DNA from: Lichenostomus cassidix
Taxonomy: Eukaryota > Chordata > Aves > Passeriformes > Meliphagidae
Reading direction: 5' to 3'
Length of the DNA: 64,000 bases
NCBI GenBank assembly: GCA_008360975.2
Contig: CM039182.1
Span: 49,736,491-49,800,490, forward strand
The position numbers and the translations under genes were made by a program. Numbering within the stretch: the stretch's first letter is position 1; the number at the start of each line of letters is the position of its first letter. Shown here piece by piece: positions 1 through 12,100 of the stretch. The notes under the pieces were generated by a model that was not told the DNA's origin, did not search any database, and saw only the letters and a program-made list of their open reading frames with translations.

Positions 1-150
1 GAGGTAGCAGAGCAACAGGCCTTGAAAGCCAAAGTGACCTTCTGTCTCTGGTCTGGAAAAAGCCCAGGATTAGTAAAAAACGTCCTGGTTACAGGGGAAG
101 TGGAAAGAATGCATTGTGGGCCTGTGAACTGCTGGACCTGTCAGAAGTGA
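1..150 (+). other. Open frame cut by the left window edge
   Basis: Frame 1 is open for 49 codons from the first base and closes with TGA at 148-150. Its last dozen residues hold three cysteines and a histidine in the pattern HCGPxNCWxC. It has no visible start because it runs off the window. It lies directly upstream of LTR-like sequence, so it could be the tail of a degenerate retroelement frame, or chance. I do not recognise it. Confidence 0.2.
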
Positions 151-353
151 GGAACACCATTTGTTACCCTAAAAGGTATTGTTTACCTGTTGCCATAAAA
201 GGTAATGTTGTGAAACACGATAGTTAATTGGAGCACTTTGTAGTGTAGAGTTACTTCCTGTTTGTGTTGGAGTGTATAAACAATTATCACTGCTCAATAA
301 ATGTCTTCGCCATACCATCGTGGAGTCCGTGTGTGACCTTAAAAAACACTGCA
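139..353 (+). mobile_element. Possible LTR 3' portion (boundaries approximate)
   Basis: A TATAAA at 275-280 is followed 15 bases later by AATAAA at 296-301, then a GT-rich stretch (GTGGAGTCCGTGTGTG). This is the layout of a retroviral LTR promoter and polyadenylation region, and the same TATA-to-AATAAA spacing is seen in the minus-strand LTR at 14165-14610. Several TG starts and CA ends are possible, and no target-site duplication could be fixed. An alternative reading is the 3' untranslated end of a transcript whose coding part lies left of the window. Confidence 0.4.
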
Positions 354-882
354 ACCTACGTATTTAATGATTGAATAAACTGTATTTATAGTCCTTATGA
401 AACTGAAAGGCTTCAAGACGTGAAACAACTTTATATTCCATTCAATAGTACTGTGTGAAAGACTTGGAAAAAATCTTCTAGGACCCTTCAATCTCAATAT
501 TTATCTCATCAGCTGGATAAATTTTTCAACAAAATAACATGGTCTTAGCTTAGATAAGGAAACCTTTCAGTAACTATGCTTAAAAAAGTAAAACCACAAA
601 GAGAATAGACCCCCACTACACAAAATAATCAACTGTCTTCCAAAGTCAGAGTAATTGAAACTTTCCTCTAGTGACCAATTTCAAAATAAAGAAAATTATG
701 AAGTGGCGGAGATTGAAGCACTAGGTTATTCTTGACTCTTTTGCCAAATGGAAGAAACGCTCTCTCTCCCCCTTTCTCTTTGATCGCACCCACACCACAC
801 ATTTTCATACCATACATATTCTCCTGGTTCTTACCTTTTGTAGGAGGGTAGGATTTGTTCCTTTTGTTTTCTCTCTCTTCAG
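354..882. other. AT-rich intronic sequence
   Basis: No gene or recognised repeat is visible. The right part (about 755-880) becomes pyrimidine-rich and ends in a consensus acceptor (CTCTCTCTTCAG) at 871-882. Confidence 0.6.
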
Positions 883-1344
883 GAATTTTTGTTCCATCTG
901 TTGCTAAGACACCTTAACTCTCAGTACTTAAGAGAGACAAAGAAGTTACCAGACTCAGGGGAGGAGGACACCTGGCTGAACTCCTCATATCCCGGGGTTT
1001 CTCTGGGGGAAAGAAGAAAAATCACGAGGAACCGGGCTAAGAAAAGAGAGCTGAGGGCAGCCCCTGGCTCTCTTGCTTCTGGGGCACTGGAGGAGACAGC
1101 CGAGCTTCTGCAGATAGGAGAGGGTTTCTCTGTGACCACCAGAGCCCAGCACCTGCATTTCTTCCTTGCTGGGTGAACTTTCATTTGGAAGAAAAGCATG
1201 GGTATTCTGACCCTGTTCCCTCTCCCAGAGTGCGCCCCTCCCTGGCTGTGTTTGCAGCTGCAGAGGAGCCTGGCTGTCACTGTCCCGCGCCTGCCTGCCA
1301 GAACGCAGTGCGGAGTTTCTGCCACTTTTTACTTGCTCGCCCAG
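883..1344 (+). other. GC-rich exon-like block, antisense to CNTNAP2
   Basis: A strong acceptor (pyrimidine tract then CAG ending at 882) and a strong donor (CCAG/GTAAGC at 1341-1350) bracket 462 bp that are clearly GC-richer than the AT-rich surroundings. The frame starting with ATG at 889 is open for 95 codons but stops at 1176, well before the donor. If transcribed, this is more likely a noncoding exon or untranslated leader than an internal coding exon. The protein reading has no domain I recognise. Its GC character continues to about 1590. It could be an alternative promoter region or a lncRNA exon. Splice-site strength is the main evidence, and expression is unknown. Confidence 0.35.
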
Positions 1345-1458
1345 GTAAGCCAGCCCTGTGGTTTTAGTTTGCTGCCCGGAGCTCCCTGGACCCCATCCTG
1401 CATCGAACAGGCCTGTCCGCCATTAGCCATGCGAGACAGGAGCTGGCCTCGTGCCACA

Positions 1459-1472
1459 GCGCCCCCTGCAGC
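1459..1472 (-). promoter_or_regulatory. CTCF-like motif
   Basis: The plus strand GCGCCCCCTGCAGC reads on the minus strand as GCTGCAGGGGGCGC. This matches the AG(G/A)(G/T)GGC(G/A)(C/G) core of the CTCF consensus, with mismatches in the less constrained left part. It sits in the GC-rich block next to the exon-like feature. Single-motif calls have a notable false-positive rate. Confidence 0.35.
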
Positions 1473-1599
1473 TGCTCGGCAGTTATCACACCTGCCCTGC
1501 TGCGAGCCCCACAGCGCCCCTGCCGGCTGTGACCGTAACTGCACCAAAGGCAATGGTGCCTGGCAGCCCAGAGCAAGCTGCCACCGGGTTTCTGGTTTT

Positions 1600-1633
1600 T
1601 GTTTGTTGTTGCTACTGTTGCTGTTGCTTGTTT
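1600..1633. repeat. Imperfect GTT/GCT triplet repeat
   Basis: A run of TTGTTGTTGCTACTGTTGCTGTTGC-type triplets, short and imperfect, at the right border of the GC-rich block. Confidence 0.5.
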
Positions 1634-2679
1634 GCCTCTTTATAGATACTAGTAAAGAACTGTTATTCCTTTTCCCATATCTTTGCCTGAAAGCCCTTGA
1701 TTTCAAAGTTATAATAATTTGGAAGAAGAGGGGTCATATTCTCTCTTCTAAGGGAGGTTCCCACCTTCCTTAACAGACACCAGTCTTTCTAACCAAGACA
1801 CCTTTCTATATAGTTTTAATTCCATTTCTTTTATATTCTCCATAAATTGACTTAAACCAATTTCACAACAGATTAAATTTTCATTATTGCTTGATTATAG
1901 ATATCTACTTGTTGCTTCCTCTCAAGTTTAAAATCTTGACTTCCCATTTCTCTTCTTCCTGTGGTTCTTCAAAACCCAAACACTATCCTTCTCAACATCT
2001 GTTTTATTCATGCTTCTGTAATTTTTATGATTTATACTGTTATGAATATTTTATTTAGGAGATGGGACACACTTCTATTTTAAAGTGTGATGGTTAAATG
2101 AGGAACATTTTGGAATTATGTTTAGGGTTGTGTATCTCAAGACACAACCACATAAAAGGCAGTTAACCCTATCTTTTAAGTAAAATTATGGATGACAAAA
2201 TACAAAGTTGACAAACTATGCACTCTTAATCTTGAGACGAAAAAATTAATTGTGATGCCGTTATGCAGCAACCTTTCAAGAACTCTGTTAATAACATTGA
2301 GTTTACCCAGTAATTAAAATGGATACTTCATCATAACACAATGATGTATCTATTCAAATCAGTGATTAAATCAGTAGTCATCGAGGCTTTCATTTTATAA
2401 CTCAAGGTGTTTCATAGTTCTAAGCTGAATGAAACCTTTTGAAATATTTTAAATTGGCCATCTTTGATGGCAATCTGACAGCAACTAAGAATGTGGCTAT
2501 ATAAACTTCAGGATAAATTTAAGAATAAAAGCTGTATCTTGAACCACTCTTTAGTAGCAAATATAACAGGAAAAAAAGCATTTTTTCTTGGGACCATAAC
2601 CCGAAACTAATCTTAAACCAAAATATAAAATGTTTTGTCAAAAAAACTCCCAAAAATGAAACCAAAAATTTTCAGTTTT

Positions 2680-2769
2680 CTAAAATATTGAGATAAAAAA
2701 ATTCTGTTTGACTGAAGGATAACAACTATAACTCAGCTTTAAGTTTTACTAGGTGAATGAGTCTGGTGG
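2680..2769 (+). repeat. Unidentified 90-bp block, copy 1
   Basis: This block aligns without gaps to 3471-3560 with 72 of 90 bases identical (counted by eye). Both copies share a central run TTTGACTGAAGGATAACAA. Flanking similarity fades to weak on both sides, so the block may be the best-preserved part of a longer old repeat. I do not recognise the family. Confidence 0.7.
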
Positions 2770-3470
2770 CAAAATAAATGCCTGGTCCTCAATGTTAAGG
2801 GCATAAACTTAACATGTGGTTACACTTCCTGCATGCTTTTGTTTGAATTATTTGGCTCAAATTTTTATGGATAGATATGTCACTCCTTTACAGTCACATC
2901 TAGTATTGAACCAATGAGAATGAAGCCCCTAAATACTTTTGCTAATCTAGGCTCTAGTAGATTCCTGTGCTTCTGTTCCTCCAATTGTAAGGATGTGCAT
3001 TAGCTAATTATGGTAGACTGCCTTGTTCCTGCAATAAATGGTGGTCAAATTAATATGTAGAATATGTAGAAGACAGGAGAATTTTGAAAAACCTATAGAA
3101 GAATAAATGAAAATAAAAAATTATTTTTGCCAATAACTTGAGAATGATGTAAAAATGTACTGCAAAATTTTATTATGTTAGATGAGCTGTGAAGAACCAA
3201 ATAAGCTATCATAAAGCTGACCATGACCATGAGCCTGAGGTAGACACAGAATCACATTTTACACTGTGTGAACTGAGTTATGACAAAGCTCTGGTCCAAG
3301 TTCAGATTAACTATAACTGATGTAGCTCGTCCCCAAATATAATGATCACAGAATTCTGGTCAGTTAAATTAGCTGACTTACTGTTACAGACATGTTTTAG
3401 TATGACACTTTTTTGTACTGAAGATAAGGTCAAGAGATTTTTCAAAAAAATTACAATAATCCTCCGTCTT

Positions 3471-3560
3471 CTAAAACATGAAGATAAAAACTTTCCATTT
3501 GACTGAAGGATAACAAATGGAACTCAACATTAAGTATTAGTAAGAGAATGAGACTAGTGG
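3471..3560 (+). repeat. Unidentified 90-bp block, copy 2
   Basis: Direct-orientation partner of 2680-2769, offset by 791 bp and about 80 percent identical. The divergence suggests an old duplication or two insertions of the same family. The material between the copies is AT-rich and otherwise unremarkable. Confidence 0.7.
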
Positions 3561-4140
3561 AGGAAGAGAGGATTAATTAATCTACAGATCAGTGTTTCAG
3601 CTACAAGGAATTACTTCCCTGAAGTTCTTTTCCTGATAAAATGAATGAAAACAGGATTGGAGGCAGTGAATGAATGAGCTTTGTAGGGAGATAAAGAGTT
3701 AGTCTGAATATCTTTTAGCCTTGAATTGATTTTAAGCTTTATGTGCTCTCAGCTTAATCCTCCAGGAATGTAATAAAGTGTTACATGAGGTCAGCATGAA
3801 GGTGAAAGTAGCATTTGAGTCCACAGGATTATCAAACCTCTGCTGTTAGTCTCCCTTTCTCATATTCTCAATTGCAGTTCACAACTTCTTTTAAATTGAT
3901 GTTAAGCAGTGTAAAAATACATCATAACACTCCATGGCCATCAATATAAAGAAATAGAAATAAAAGTCAAGATATCAGCAGAAAAACTATGATATGTGTT
4001 CTGTTGGCTCAGTTGATAACCATTACAAGCCTAGTGTACCTCAGTGTGCCTGGCTTTATAGCTGGTAGAAGTTTGCTTGATAAACACACAGGAATTGCAG
4101 ATTAGTTGCCTCATAATTTATTAGTTGCTTGACTAACTGT

Positions 4141-5068
4141 CAGTCCTTCTATGACAGGGTGACCTGCTCAGTGGATGAGGGAAAAGCTGTGGATGTTGTC
4201 CATCTGGAATTTAGTAAAGTGTTTGACACCTACAGCATTCTCCTGGATAAACTGTCTGCTCATGGCTTGGATGGGTGCACTCTTTGCTGGGTAAAAAACT
4301 GGCTGGATGGCTGAGCCCAGAGAGTGGCGGTGAATGGAGCTAAATCCAGCTGGCAGACGGTCACAAGTGATGTGTCCCAGGGGTCAGCACTGGGGCTCTT
4401 TCTGTTTAGCATTTTTATCCATGATCCGAATGAGGGAAAGTTCTCTCAGGAAGTTTACAGGTGATTCCAAGTTGCAGTAATTTCAAGTTGGGCATAACTC
4501 CCAGGAGTGTTGATCTGCAGGAGGCTAGAAAGGCTCTGCAGATGGATCAGGACAGGCTGGAGCGATGGGTTGAGGCCAATTGCATGAGGGCCAGAAAGGT
4601 CAAGTGCTGGGTCTTCTGGGCAGCCAAGCTGGTGAAGGGTCTGGAGCACAAGCCTGATGAGTAGAGGCTGAGGGGGATGGGGGTGATTAGCCTGGAGAAA
4701 ATGGAATGCTCAGGGAGGACCTTATCACTCTCTACAACTAGCTGGAAGGAGGGTGTAGCCATGTGGGGGTTGGTCTCTTCTCCCCAGTAACAAGTGACAG
4801 GGCAAGAGAAAATGACCTGAAGTTGTGTCAGGGGAGGTTTAGACTGGATTTTACGGAATTTCTTCACAGAAAGTGTTGCCAAGCGTTGGAACAGACTGCC
4901 TAGGGAAGTGGTTGTGTCACCATTCCTTGATGTATCCAAAAAAACCAAAGATGGGGTGCCTAGGGACATGGCTTAATGGTAGACCTGGCAGTGCTAAGTT
5001 AATGTTTCAACTCAGTGATCTTAAAGGTCTTTTCCAACCTAAATGATTCTACGATTCTATTCTGTAAT
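4141..5068 (+). mobile_element. CR1 LINE fragment with internal deletion
   Basis: The left part encodes a decayed piece of the CR1 reverse transcriptase: VDEGKAVDVVHLEFSKVFD corresponds to the family's palm-region motif with the catalytic-domain Lys-x-Phe-Asp block. It ends in WVKNWLDG, where an Arg codon has become a TGA stop. Downstream come the familiar CR1 blocks (AGCTGGTGAAGGGTCTGGAG, GACCTTATC-CTCTACAACTA, TTTCTTCACAGAAAG, the TTGGAACAGACTGCC run). The end is the 3' tail GATCTTAAAGGTCTTTTCCAACC and degenerate ATTCTATGATTC octamers at 5047-5068. Around 4612-4625 the sequence jumps from the end of the reverse-transcriptase part straight to the A-GCTGGTGAAGGG block, missing a few hundred bases. 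It is truncated at the 5' end, as most CR1 copies are, and is dead. Confidence 0.93.
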
Positions 5069-6663
5069 GCAAATATCAAGAAGAAAATGTGTACTACAAA
5101 TCACGAAACGTAGTTTAGAACAGTAATAATCCCTTAAAAAAATTTCATTACAGCATTTAATGACTGTCTCACTGGAACATTATGGACTTTCAACATCACA
5201 TTGGTTCATTAGCTGTCAAATCGGCCAACAGTGCTGGCACTGACCAACCTTGCAATAATCTTTGGTTATCCTTTTTACATTATCCCTATAGAAGCCATTA
5301 CTCTAAAGAAATGGGTATCATAAGTTGGAAATATATATTTAAAGTATATACTTAAGGTTTAAACAAATGCTTTTCTCATAAGATAGATGCAATAAGCATA
5401 TCAGGCCTCTGCTGCATTCTAGACAGGGTAATTTGCAGCTGTGTCAAGACACAGCCTTTATTTTCACAGAGGTAAGAGGGTAATGAAACCTGCTGCAATC
5501 AGCAGAAAGTTCAGTGGAAGCTACAAGACCTGTTTAGGCTCCACAAATGCTGATCCCCTTTTCCTGTCAGGAACCTTGTCCTGCCAAAATTACACTTTTA
5601 TCAGAATTCAAGACAACTAATTTAGAGCTAAATCTGCTCTACAGCAGTATAAACTTTGGTTTGTACAATGAGAACAATAAAAATGAAAATGGGAAACATA
5701 AAGACATATAGAATAAAACCTAAAAATCATTCTCATTAAAGTCAAGAAAAAATCAGCCCTCAAAATTTCACCTAAGCAATTGAAAGTCCAACTATCTTTA
5801 ACTTCAAATAAGTATTTTTTATTAATGAATAAAATATACTGTTCTTTTAATCAATATTAATACCAAGAAAAAGAGTAGGAATGCTGTCTTTTACCTAGGA
5901 TAATATTTTTCATGGCAGATTCCAGGAGAATCAATTCAGTTTTTAACCTACACAGTTAAGCTCAATACGAATATGTCACGAACATGTCACAAATACGTGT
6001 TATAAAATTACTTGTTTAGAAATCAACAAGCAAAGAAAGAAACTGAAAGAAATTGAGGTGGGAAATGCTAGTGTTCTAAGCCAAGGAGCTATAAGTTTGA
6101 AATAATGGAAAATCAGAATTATACTCAAAAGGAATTAGAAACTTGTGACTGAGAAGTAAACCCCTAAAACAGAAGAATGCTCAGAGAAGACAGTCAAGGA
6201 CTTCTAGAATTCTTCAATGATTATTGCAACTCTATAATTAAAATACAAGTAAAGTCATAGGTCAGAACTTTTCCCCCTCTGAAAATGTTCTTGATGATGT
6301 CAACACTGGTGAAATTTTTTATAGAAACAAAACACCTGACCTAAGAACATGGGCTATCGAGTTACTGCTTGTAAGGAAAATGTAAGAAAAGGCCATCACT
6401 TGGTATGAAGTGCTATTAATAGACGCCTTTTAATCTTTCCATAGTGGTAGAACTAAAAAATGGGACTTTGATAAGAGTATAAATATAACTCTGGAGGAAA
6501 GGTGTTGCTGTAATTACACCTCTGAGAATAGGGGACAGGAGATAGAAAAATTGTTATGAAAAAAATGAGTATGAGAGCAAATGAAAGATGAATGTTTTGT
6601 TACATCCACAACCTCTTTGCTTAGTTATTCTTAACACTAAGGAGCAGGACCTCAAGAAGTTAC

Positions 6664-6670
<7 letters not shown>
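5069..6670. other. AT-rich intronic sequence, no gene seen
   Basis: Nothing recognised as a gene or repeat. A GC-moderate patch at about 5400-5590 has no family signature I know. Confidence 0.55.

Positions 6671-6709
<39 letters not shown>
6671..6709. repeat. (TC)n microsatellite
   Basis: A 39-base uninterrupted TC dinucleotide run, with imperfect CT extension to about 6715. Its length makes it a likely polymorphic marker. Confidence 0.97.
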
Positions 6710-6715
<6 letters not shown>

Positions 6716-8819
6716 AATAATGGTAGGGTAATTATCACAAAGTTGCTCCAGAGTTGTCAGAAGTAGTAAAGTGAAAACACTTACCTTGAATTTTTGTGCA
6801 CAAATCTCTTATCTACAAATTATAATCAAACTAGTAATTTAGTTAACACCTTGTCACTTACTTTGGAAAAACAAAAATTAGTAATACATATGATAGAAGT
6901 TTGTAATTTTAACATTTACGCTACTTGCATGATACTCTTTAAAAGGAATTCAACAAACTCTAAGGTGTTGAAAACAGAACTGTAAGGTTATTACTATAAC
7001 TTACAGAACATACCAGAACAAATTTAATAAATATTTCTTTGAAAGGATCTGGTTTTGGATGTGTCACTTGGGATCCTTACAGCCTTTTAAAGAATATGCC
7101 AGGTGTTCTCATGGCATGGTCTTCATGCAGTTTGATAACTGCATTATCAAAACACTCTTTTTAAAATTTAGTTCATGCCAAGCAAAATAAGGTCACATAG
7201 GAAGCTTGTTAGGACGACTTCAAGTGTTTCTAAGCATTGCTACAAAAATTTCAGAAAGTATAATGAAGTTAGGATTAAGAAAACTCTAGTAAAAACAATT
7301 TGATTTTGAGATTTGACAAATACTAAAAGCTCCCACCTGTTTTAATTTGACAAGCAGCAGGCATATTGTTTTGGAAATGAGGGGACTTAAATAATTTGCT
7401 TTGAATTTGGCTAGGAGCCTAACCCTAGGTAAGAAAGTAGTTTTAAAATCTTCAGTTGGGGTGTCCCACATTCCTAACTACTTCTTAGATACTTTCCTTT
7501 ATGCATTGCAATTGAAAGGTGCCGAAATGTTTCATCACCATCCTTTATTTTAACTTACCAGCTAAAGCTATGGATTTTCTGTGCTCTGCAACTAAAATTC
7601 AATGTGACCTGATTTTTGCATCATAACATGGTTCTTCCAACAGAATCTTTGCTATTCTCAAGCCTCTTGACATTTGTCTGCTGGGGAGCTTGCTGGGCAC
7701 AGCCTTGCACAATAGAGAGATGCCTTAGTGACTTCACCCAGAAGACAGACAGCAAATTTCCTAGGGCTTTGTGCAGCTTGGCAAATGTCAGAGCTCACTG
7801 AGTTGTCTCAGGTGAAGAGATACACAAGCCATAGGAAAGATCAGGCAGCCATGATCCTGGATATACTGCCAATAACAAATAACAGTAAAGAATAATTTAA
7901 ATTTTTTTTATGTTACAAATGAGTAACTATTTAAACAATTGTTTTATATAAAGTAATGTTATTTGACTAGCATACCACTGCAGACATTTTAAGATTTCTA
8001 AATTAATTTCTGACTGATCTTTACTAGAAGATTTACAACTTCCACAAACCTGTGATCTGAAGCCTGATTTATAACTCACTGACACATAGCAAATAGACAG
8101 CATTAAGATGCTATTTGAACATGAAAGCATAGTGCAAAACAAGCCTCTTCAGACACAAATAGAGAAGTTGGAACAGACAATATGCTCAACTATACAAAAA
8201 CTCTGCCATTACATAGCACTCCAGATATTAAAGCAAATAAAAATGTGACCCTTCTTAAAACATTACTCATTGCAATAATGTACAAGCTGAGGATAAAATT
8301 ATGCCACTTGGCCAAGGCCAAAAAGGATACTTAAAATAAAATAAATGAGTTTCAAAGTCTAGGACTTCAGTGGCTGCTACCTAAATACTCAATGCCCTAG
8401 AAAAAACTTCTTCCCAAAACCAAGGAAGTAGAGAGCACTGTATTCAACTGAAACAGAAATATACGTAAATGGAAAATATTTCCTCTAATGGCAGATGATT
8501 TTGATCAAAGAGATTATATCTACCATGGATAAAAATTAGCTGACTGTAAACTAGGTAAAATGCATGGGAGATGTACTTTGGGGAAGATTTTTGCAATCCA
8601 ACAAAAAATGACTTGGAGAATTACAGTGCAAGTTTAAAATAAAATGCTCACAGTCACACTGTTGTCTTTACATTATTGCATTTTAGATATGTTTTTGTAT
8701 TACATTATGAAAAAGGAAAAAGAATATTCATCCTACAGATATTCTAAGGGTATTTCTCCCCACACATATAAGAATTATTCTGAAATTCAAGTGATTGTAA
8801 TTTATAATAACAATACAAC
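6710..8819. other. AT-rich intronic sequence, no gene seen
   Basis: Only short chance open frames occur (the longest about 70 codons). The frame at 7616-7801 has a hydrophobic start but no further support. Confidence 0.55.
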
Positions 8820-9176
8820 CTGACCACAGCCCCTGTTCCCCCTCCACATGTGTGCACTGCTGGTGAAGAAGAGGTAGAAAAATCATGAATAAAGTTAAGC
8901 CCAGGAAAGAGGGACTGATGGGGGGGAGGGTGGTTTTAAGATTTGGTTTTACTTCTCTTTACCCAACTCTGATTTTGATTGTTAATAAATTCAATTAAAT
9001 TTCTCTAAGTCAAGCATGTTTAGTCCATGATTGTAATTGGTCAATGTTCTCTCCCTGCCCTTAATCTTGACCTATGATTCTTTCATTGTCTTTTGTCTCC
9101 TCTGTTGAGCTGAGGAGGGTGGTGATAGAAGGGCTTTAGTGGGTAGCTGGCATTCAGCCATGGTCAATCCATCACA
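8820..9176 (+). mobile_element. Fragment of a bird dispersed (LTR-like) repeat
   Basis: From about 8820 the sequence follows, block by block, a repeat seen widely in bird genomes. The blocks are a GTTAAGCCCAGGAAAGAGGG part, a G-run, TTTTAAGATTTGGTTTTACTT, a TCTGATTTTGATTG-TTAATAAATTCAA part, then GCTGAGGAGGGTGGTGATAGA and a right end GGTCAATCCATCACA at 9162-9176. The CA end and the internal AATAAA suggest LTR origin. This identification is from memory of the recurrent sequence; I cannot name the family with confidence. The copy is diverged and truncated on the left. Confidence 0.7.
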
Positions 9177-12100
9177 ATATTGAAACAAGTATGACTTCTA
9201 TAAAAACCGCCTCTGATTTATGCCATGGTAAAGAGGGGTAATCTGGCCTTAATCTCTTTAATTGAAGTCCATGGCAAAAAATAAGTGTTGCTTATTTTTC
9301 ATTATTCTAGCTATTTTCTATTTACTGCCCTATTTTAAGTGACTATGACAGTACAGAATATATGGCTAGCTAAAAACTCAACCAAACAAGCCAGTACTGC
9401 AATCCTTGTCTACGCTGCTCCTGACTGCATTAAGGTATCAGGACTCAGTACATGATGCCTACTTTCAAATAAGGTGTTTAAGCCTATCTATACTTGTTTC
9501 AAAGTGATTTCTTTGGAGACTTAAAGTTAAGCAAAGGCTTATGAAACTGAACTTTTACCTTTAACCATTCCATAATATTCCAATTTAGGGGAGGCTTTTC
9601 TATGTGAAATTCCTACTGGACATAGGGTATGTTCCATATTCCCTTAGAATGAAGTAATAAATCAATGATCAAAACACATTTTTGCCACCAAATTAAAGAA
9701 ATAAGAAAGTTATAGCAGTAGAAATGCTTTTTAAATTTTCTCCTTCAGGTAAGTCCTTACCTTTCTCGTTAGTGATGTATTAAGTATTTCACTTGCATGC
9801 ACGTGACATCTTAGAATTACTGTTTAAGTCCACTTTTTAAATCTTTAGTTATGCTTCTTATGCTAACGCAGCACAGAAATTAGAAAAGATAAAGATTAAG
9901 CTAAATAATAATTATCCCTCATTAATCTACAAGCAAACAGTTAAAGTCAGCAGTATTACCACACTGATTGGGAAAATAATTATCAACGCTAAAGATAAGC
10001 CAGGAAGTTACCCAGGACAGCAGCATTAAAATGTTATTTGCCCTTCAGGAGATCTCCTACCCAGAAGATTAAACCTCATTAAATTAGTGCTTGCTTTTGG
10101 TAAAAAAAACCCCAAAACCAACAACCAAAAATCCCCAATAAAGTAAACAAACAATATACCCATTGTGAGGGATTGAAAAATAAGGCTCCAGAACCTTTAG
10201 CTCTGAATGACTTTTCATGCTCTGTTTGGTTTTTGCTTTGTAAGGTATTAAACTCTAAGTACAATAGTGTCCTTAAAATGCTTAAGCTGGGTCATTGTTT
10301 GCTATCAGTTCCTTAAATCCTTACCATCTTAAACCCTGAATCCCACACCATGTCTGTTATTTCCTCTCCTCTCAGAGACTGAGATGGGGGCTCAACCTAA
10401 AACCTGTTGATAAACACTGAAAGGGGGATTTACTGTCCCCTCAATTCATATGGCTTATCTTTTGGGGTGTGTCAGAGATATGTTCTGTAACAATGATTTA
10501 ATTGTTTCCTTCAAAGATCCTTGCCTTTGTGCTCTGTCAGTGATCCAAGGTTCGTGCAGCAAGCACTCAATACTCTGCCACTTAGGAAAATTAGATAATC
10601 TACTGATCAGATAGTCTTCTTCATCCATAAACTGTGCCATAATACTTAAGCAGGAAAAGCAGTTTTTCTTAAAGCTTTTGACTTTGTCTCCTTTAACTTT
10701 CATGCGTTTTGATTGATATTCTTTGCTGCAAGAACGTGAGCTCAATAAGGGGTGGAAAATTCAATGGCAGTTCAAATGAACCCTCCAACTTGCTTGCTAC
10801 TAACAACTTCAAAAAAAAAGCTTTTTGTAGAAGATAGGTCTTGGAAGCAAAATGAATCACACACCATGTTCTCTGGACAGTCTCAGATATCTTGATATTT
10901 GCCATTAATAGAGCAGTATGGGAGTGTCTGAGTACACCCCCTAGAGCAAAAATTGTCTATGCAAAAGTTAAAAGAACATAAAAATGTGCTGGCACTTGTA
11001 AAATCACATTCAAACCACAAAGACAACAGTGCTCAAGACTGCTCCTGTTTAATATTTGAGAGATTATAAATTATTCAAAACATCTATTTTTTCCAAAGAA
11101 AGATGTGCCCTTCAAGTTTCTTTTTAAAATCCATTTTTTAATGGAGATTAATTCCTTTATTTCTTACCATTCTTTTGTTATTATGTCCTTGAAATTTTGA
11201 TTTTATCTGCCATAGTATCAAGAGCTTGATCATTAAAATCCTCACTAAGCAAGAGTGAGTGAGTGCCTGCATAACAGTTAATTTAGTTTTGGGTACCATC
11301 ATTTTGTTTTTTCTGAGAACCGAATTCCAGGAAAACATAGGATGGAACGGAGGAATCTTGGAATGACTGCTTGTCCAACTCTTTACTGAAATCAGGGGCA
11401 ATTTTTGTTGCATCTCATAATTGTTATTGATGTGTCCAGCTTCTTCAGAAAAACATGAAATCCATAACTGAGAAGTTCAAACCCTGGGCAATCCATTTCC
11501 AATTATTGAATATAACTTGTAATGAAAACATTTCTGCTTCACCTGCAGTGTACAACATTAACACAAGCACAAAATCACAGAGCAGATGTACAATCTGTGG
11601 AAGAAGATTAAACTCAAAGAAAAACTTTTAGTTTTGTTAAAAGATGGAGAATATGTTCAAAGGCCTAACAAGTGGACATCTATATTGCGGGAGGAAGAAT
11701 GTAGATAAAATGACTTTTAGGCTTACTTCCACTGTTTTGCCAGCTTGAAAACCTCTGTAACTCAGATGCAAACTGAGGCACAAAAAATTTTACACCAGCG
11801 TGTATAAATTATGCCAGTTGTGATTATACCATAATATCAATGAAAATTCATATGCATCCAGTTGTTAGACGACAGTTTACAGGAAACAGCACATGACATG
11901 TTTCCAACAGCCTTAACTACCTAGCTGTCTCCTGCCTTTCCTTCCATGCAAGACTTGAAGATCCAAGGTTCGCAAAGGAGATGGAAATTACTGGGGAATC
12001 TCCTATCACTTTATGCCAAATGAATACAAAACATTAATTAAATCACATTTTTCTTGACACAGAAAATACTTGCTGACATTATTAAATAGAACTTTTATCT

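Noticed and set aside
1198..1773. 191-codon plus-strand frame through the GC-rich block
   Set aside because: It crosses the strong donor at 1344, ends in low-complexity leucine-rich translation of a GCT/GTT repeat, and has no recognisable domain.
7616..7801. 61-codon frame with hydrophobic start resembling a signal peptide
   Set aside because: Short, with no splice or promoter context, and within the expected range of chance frames.
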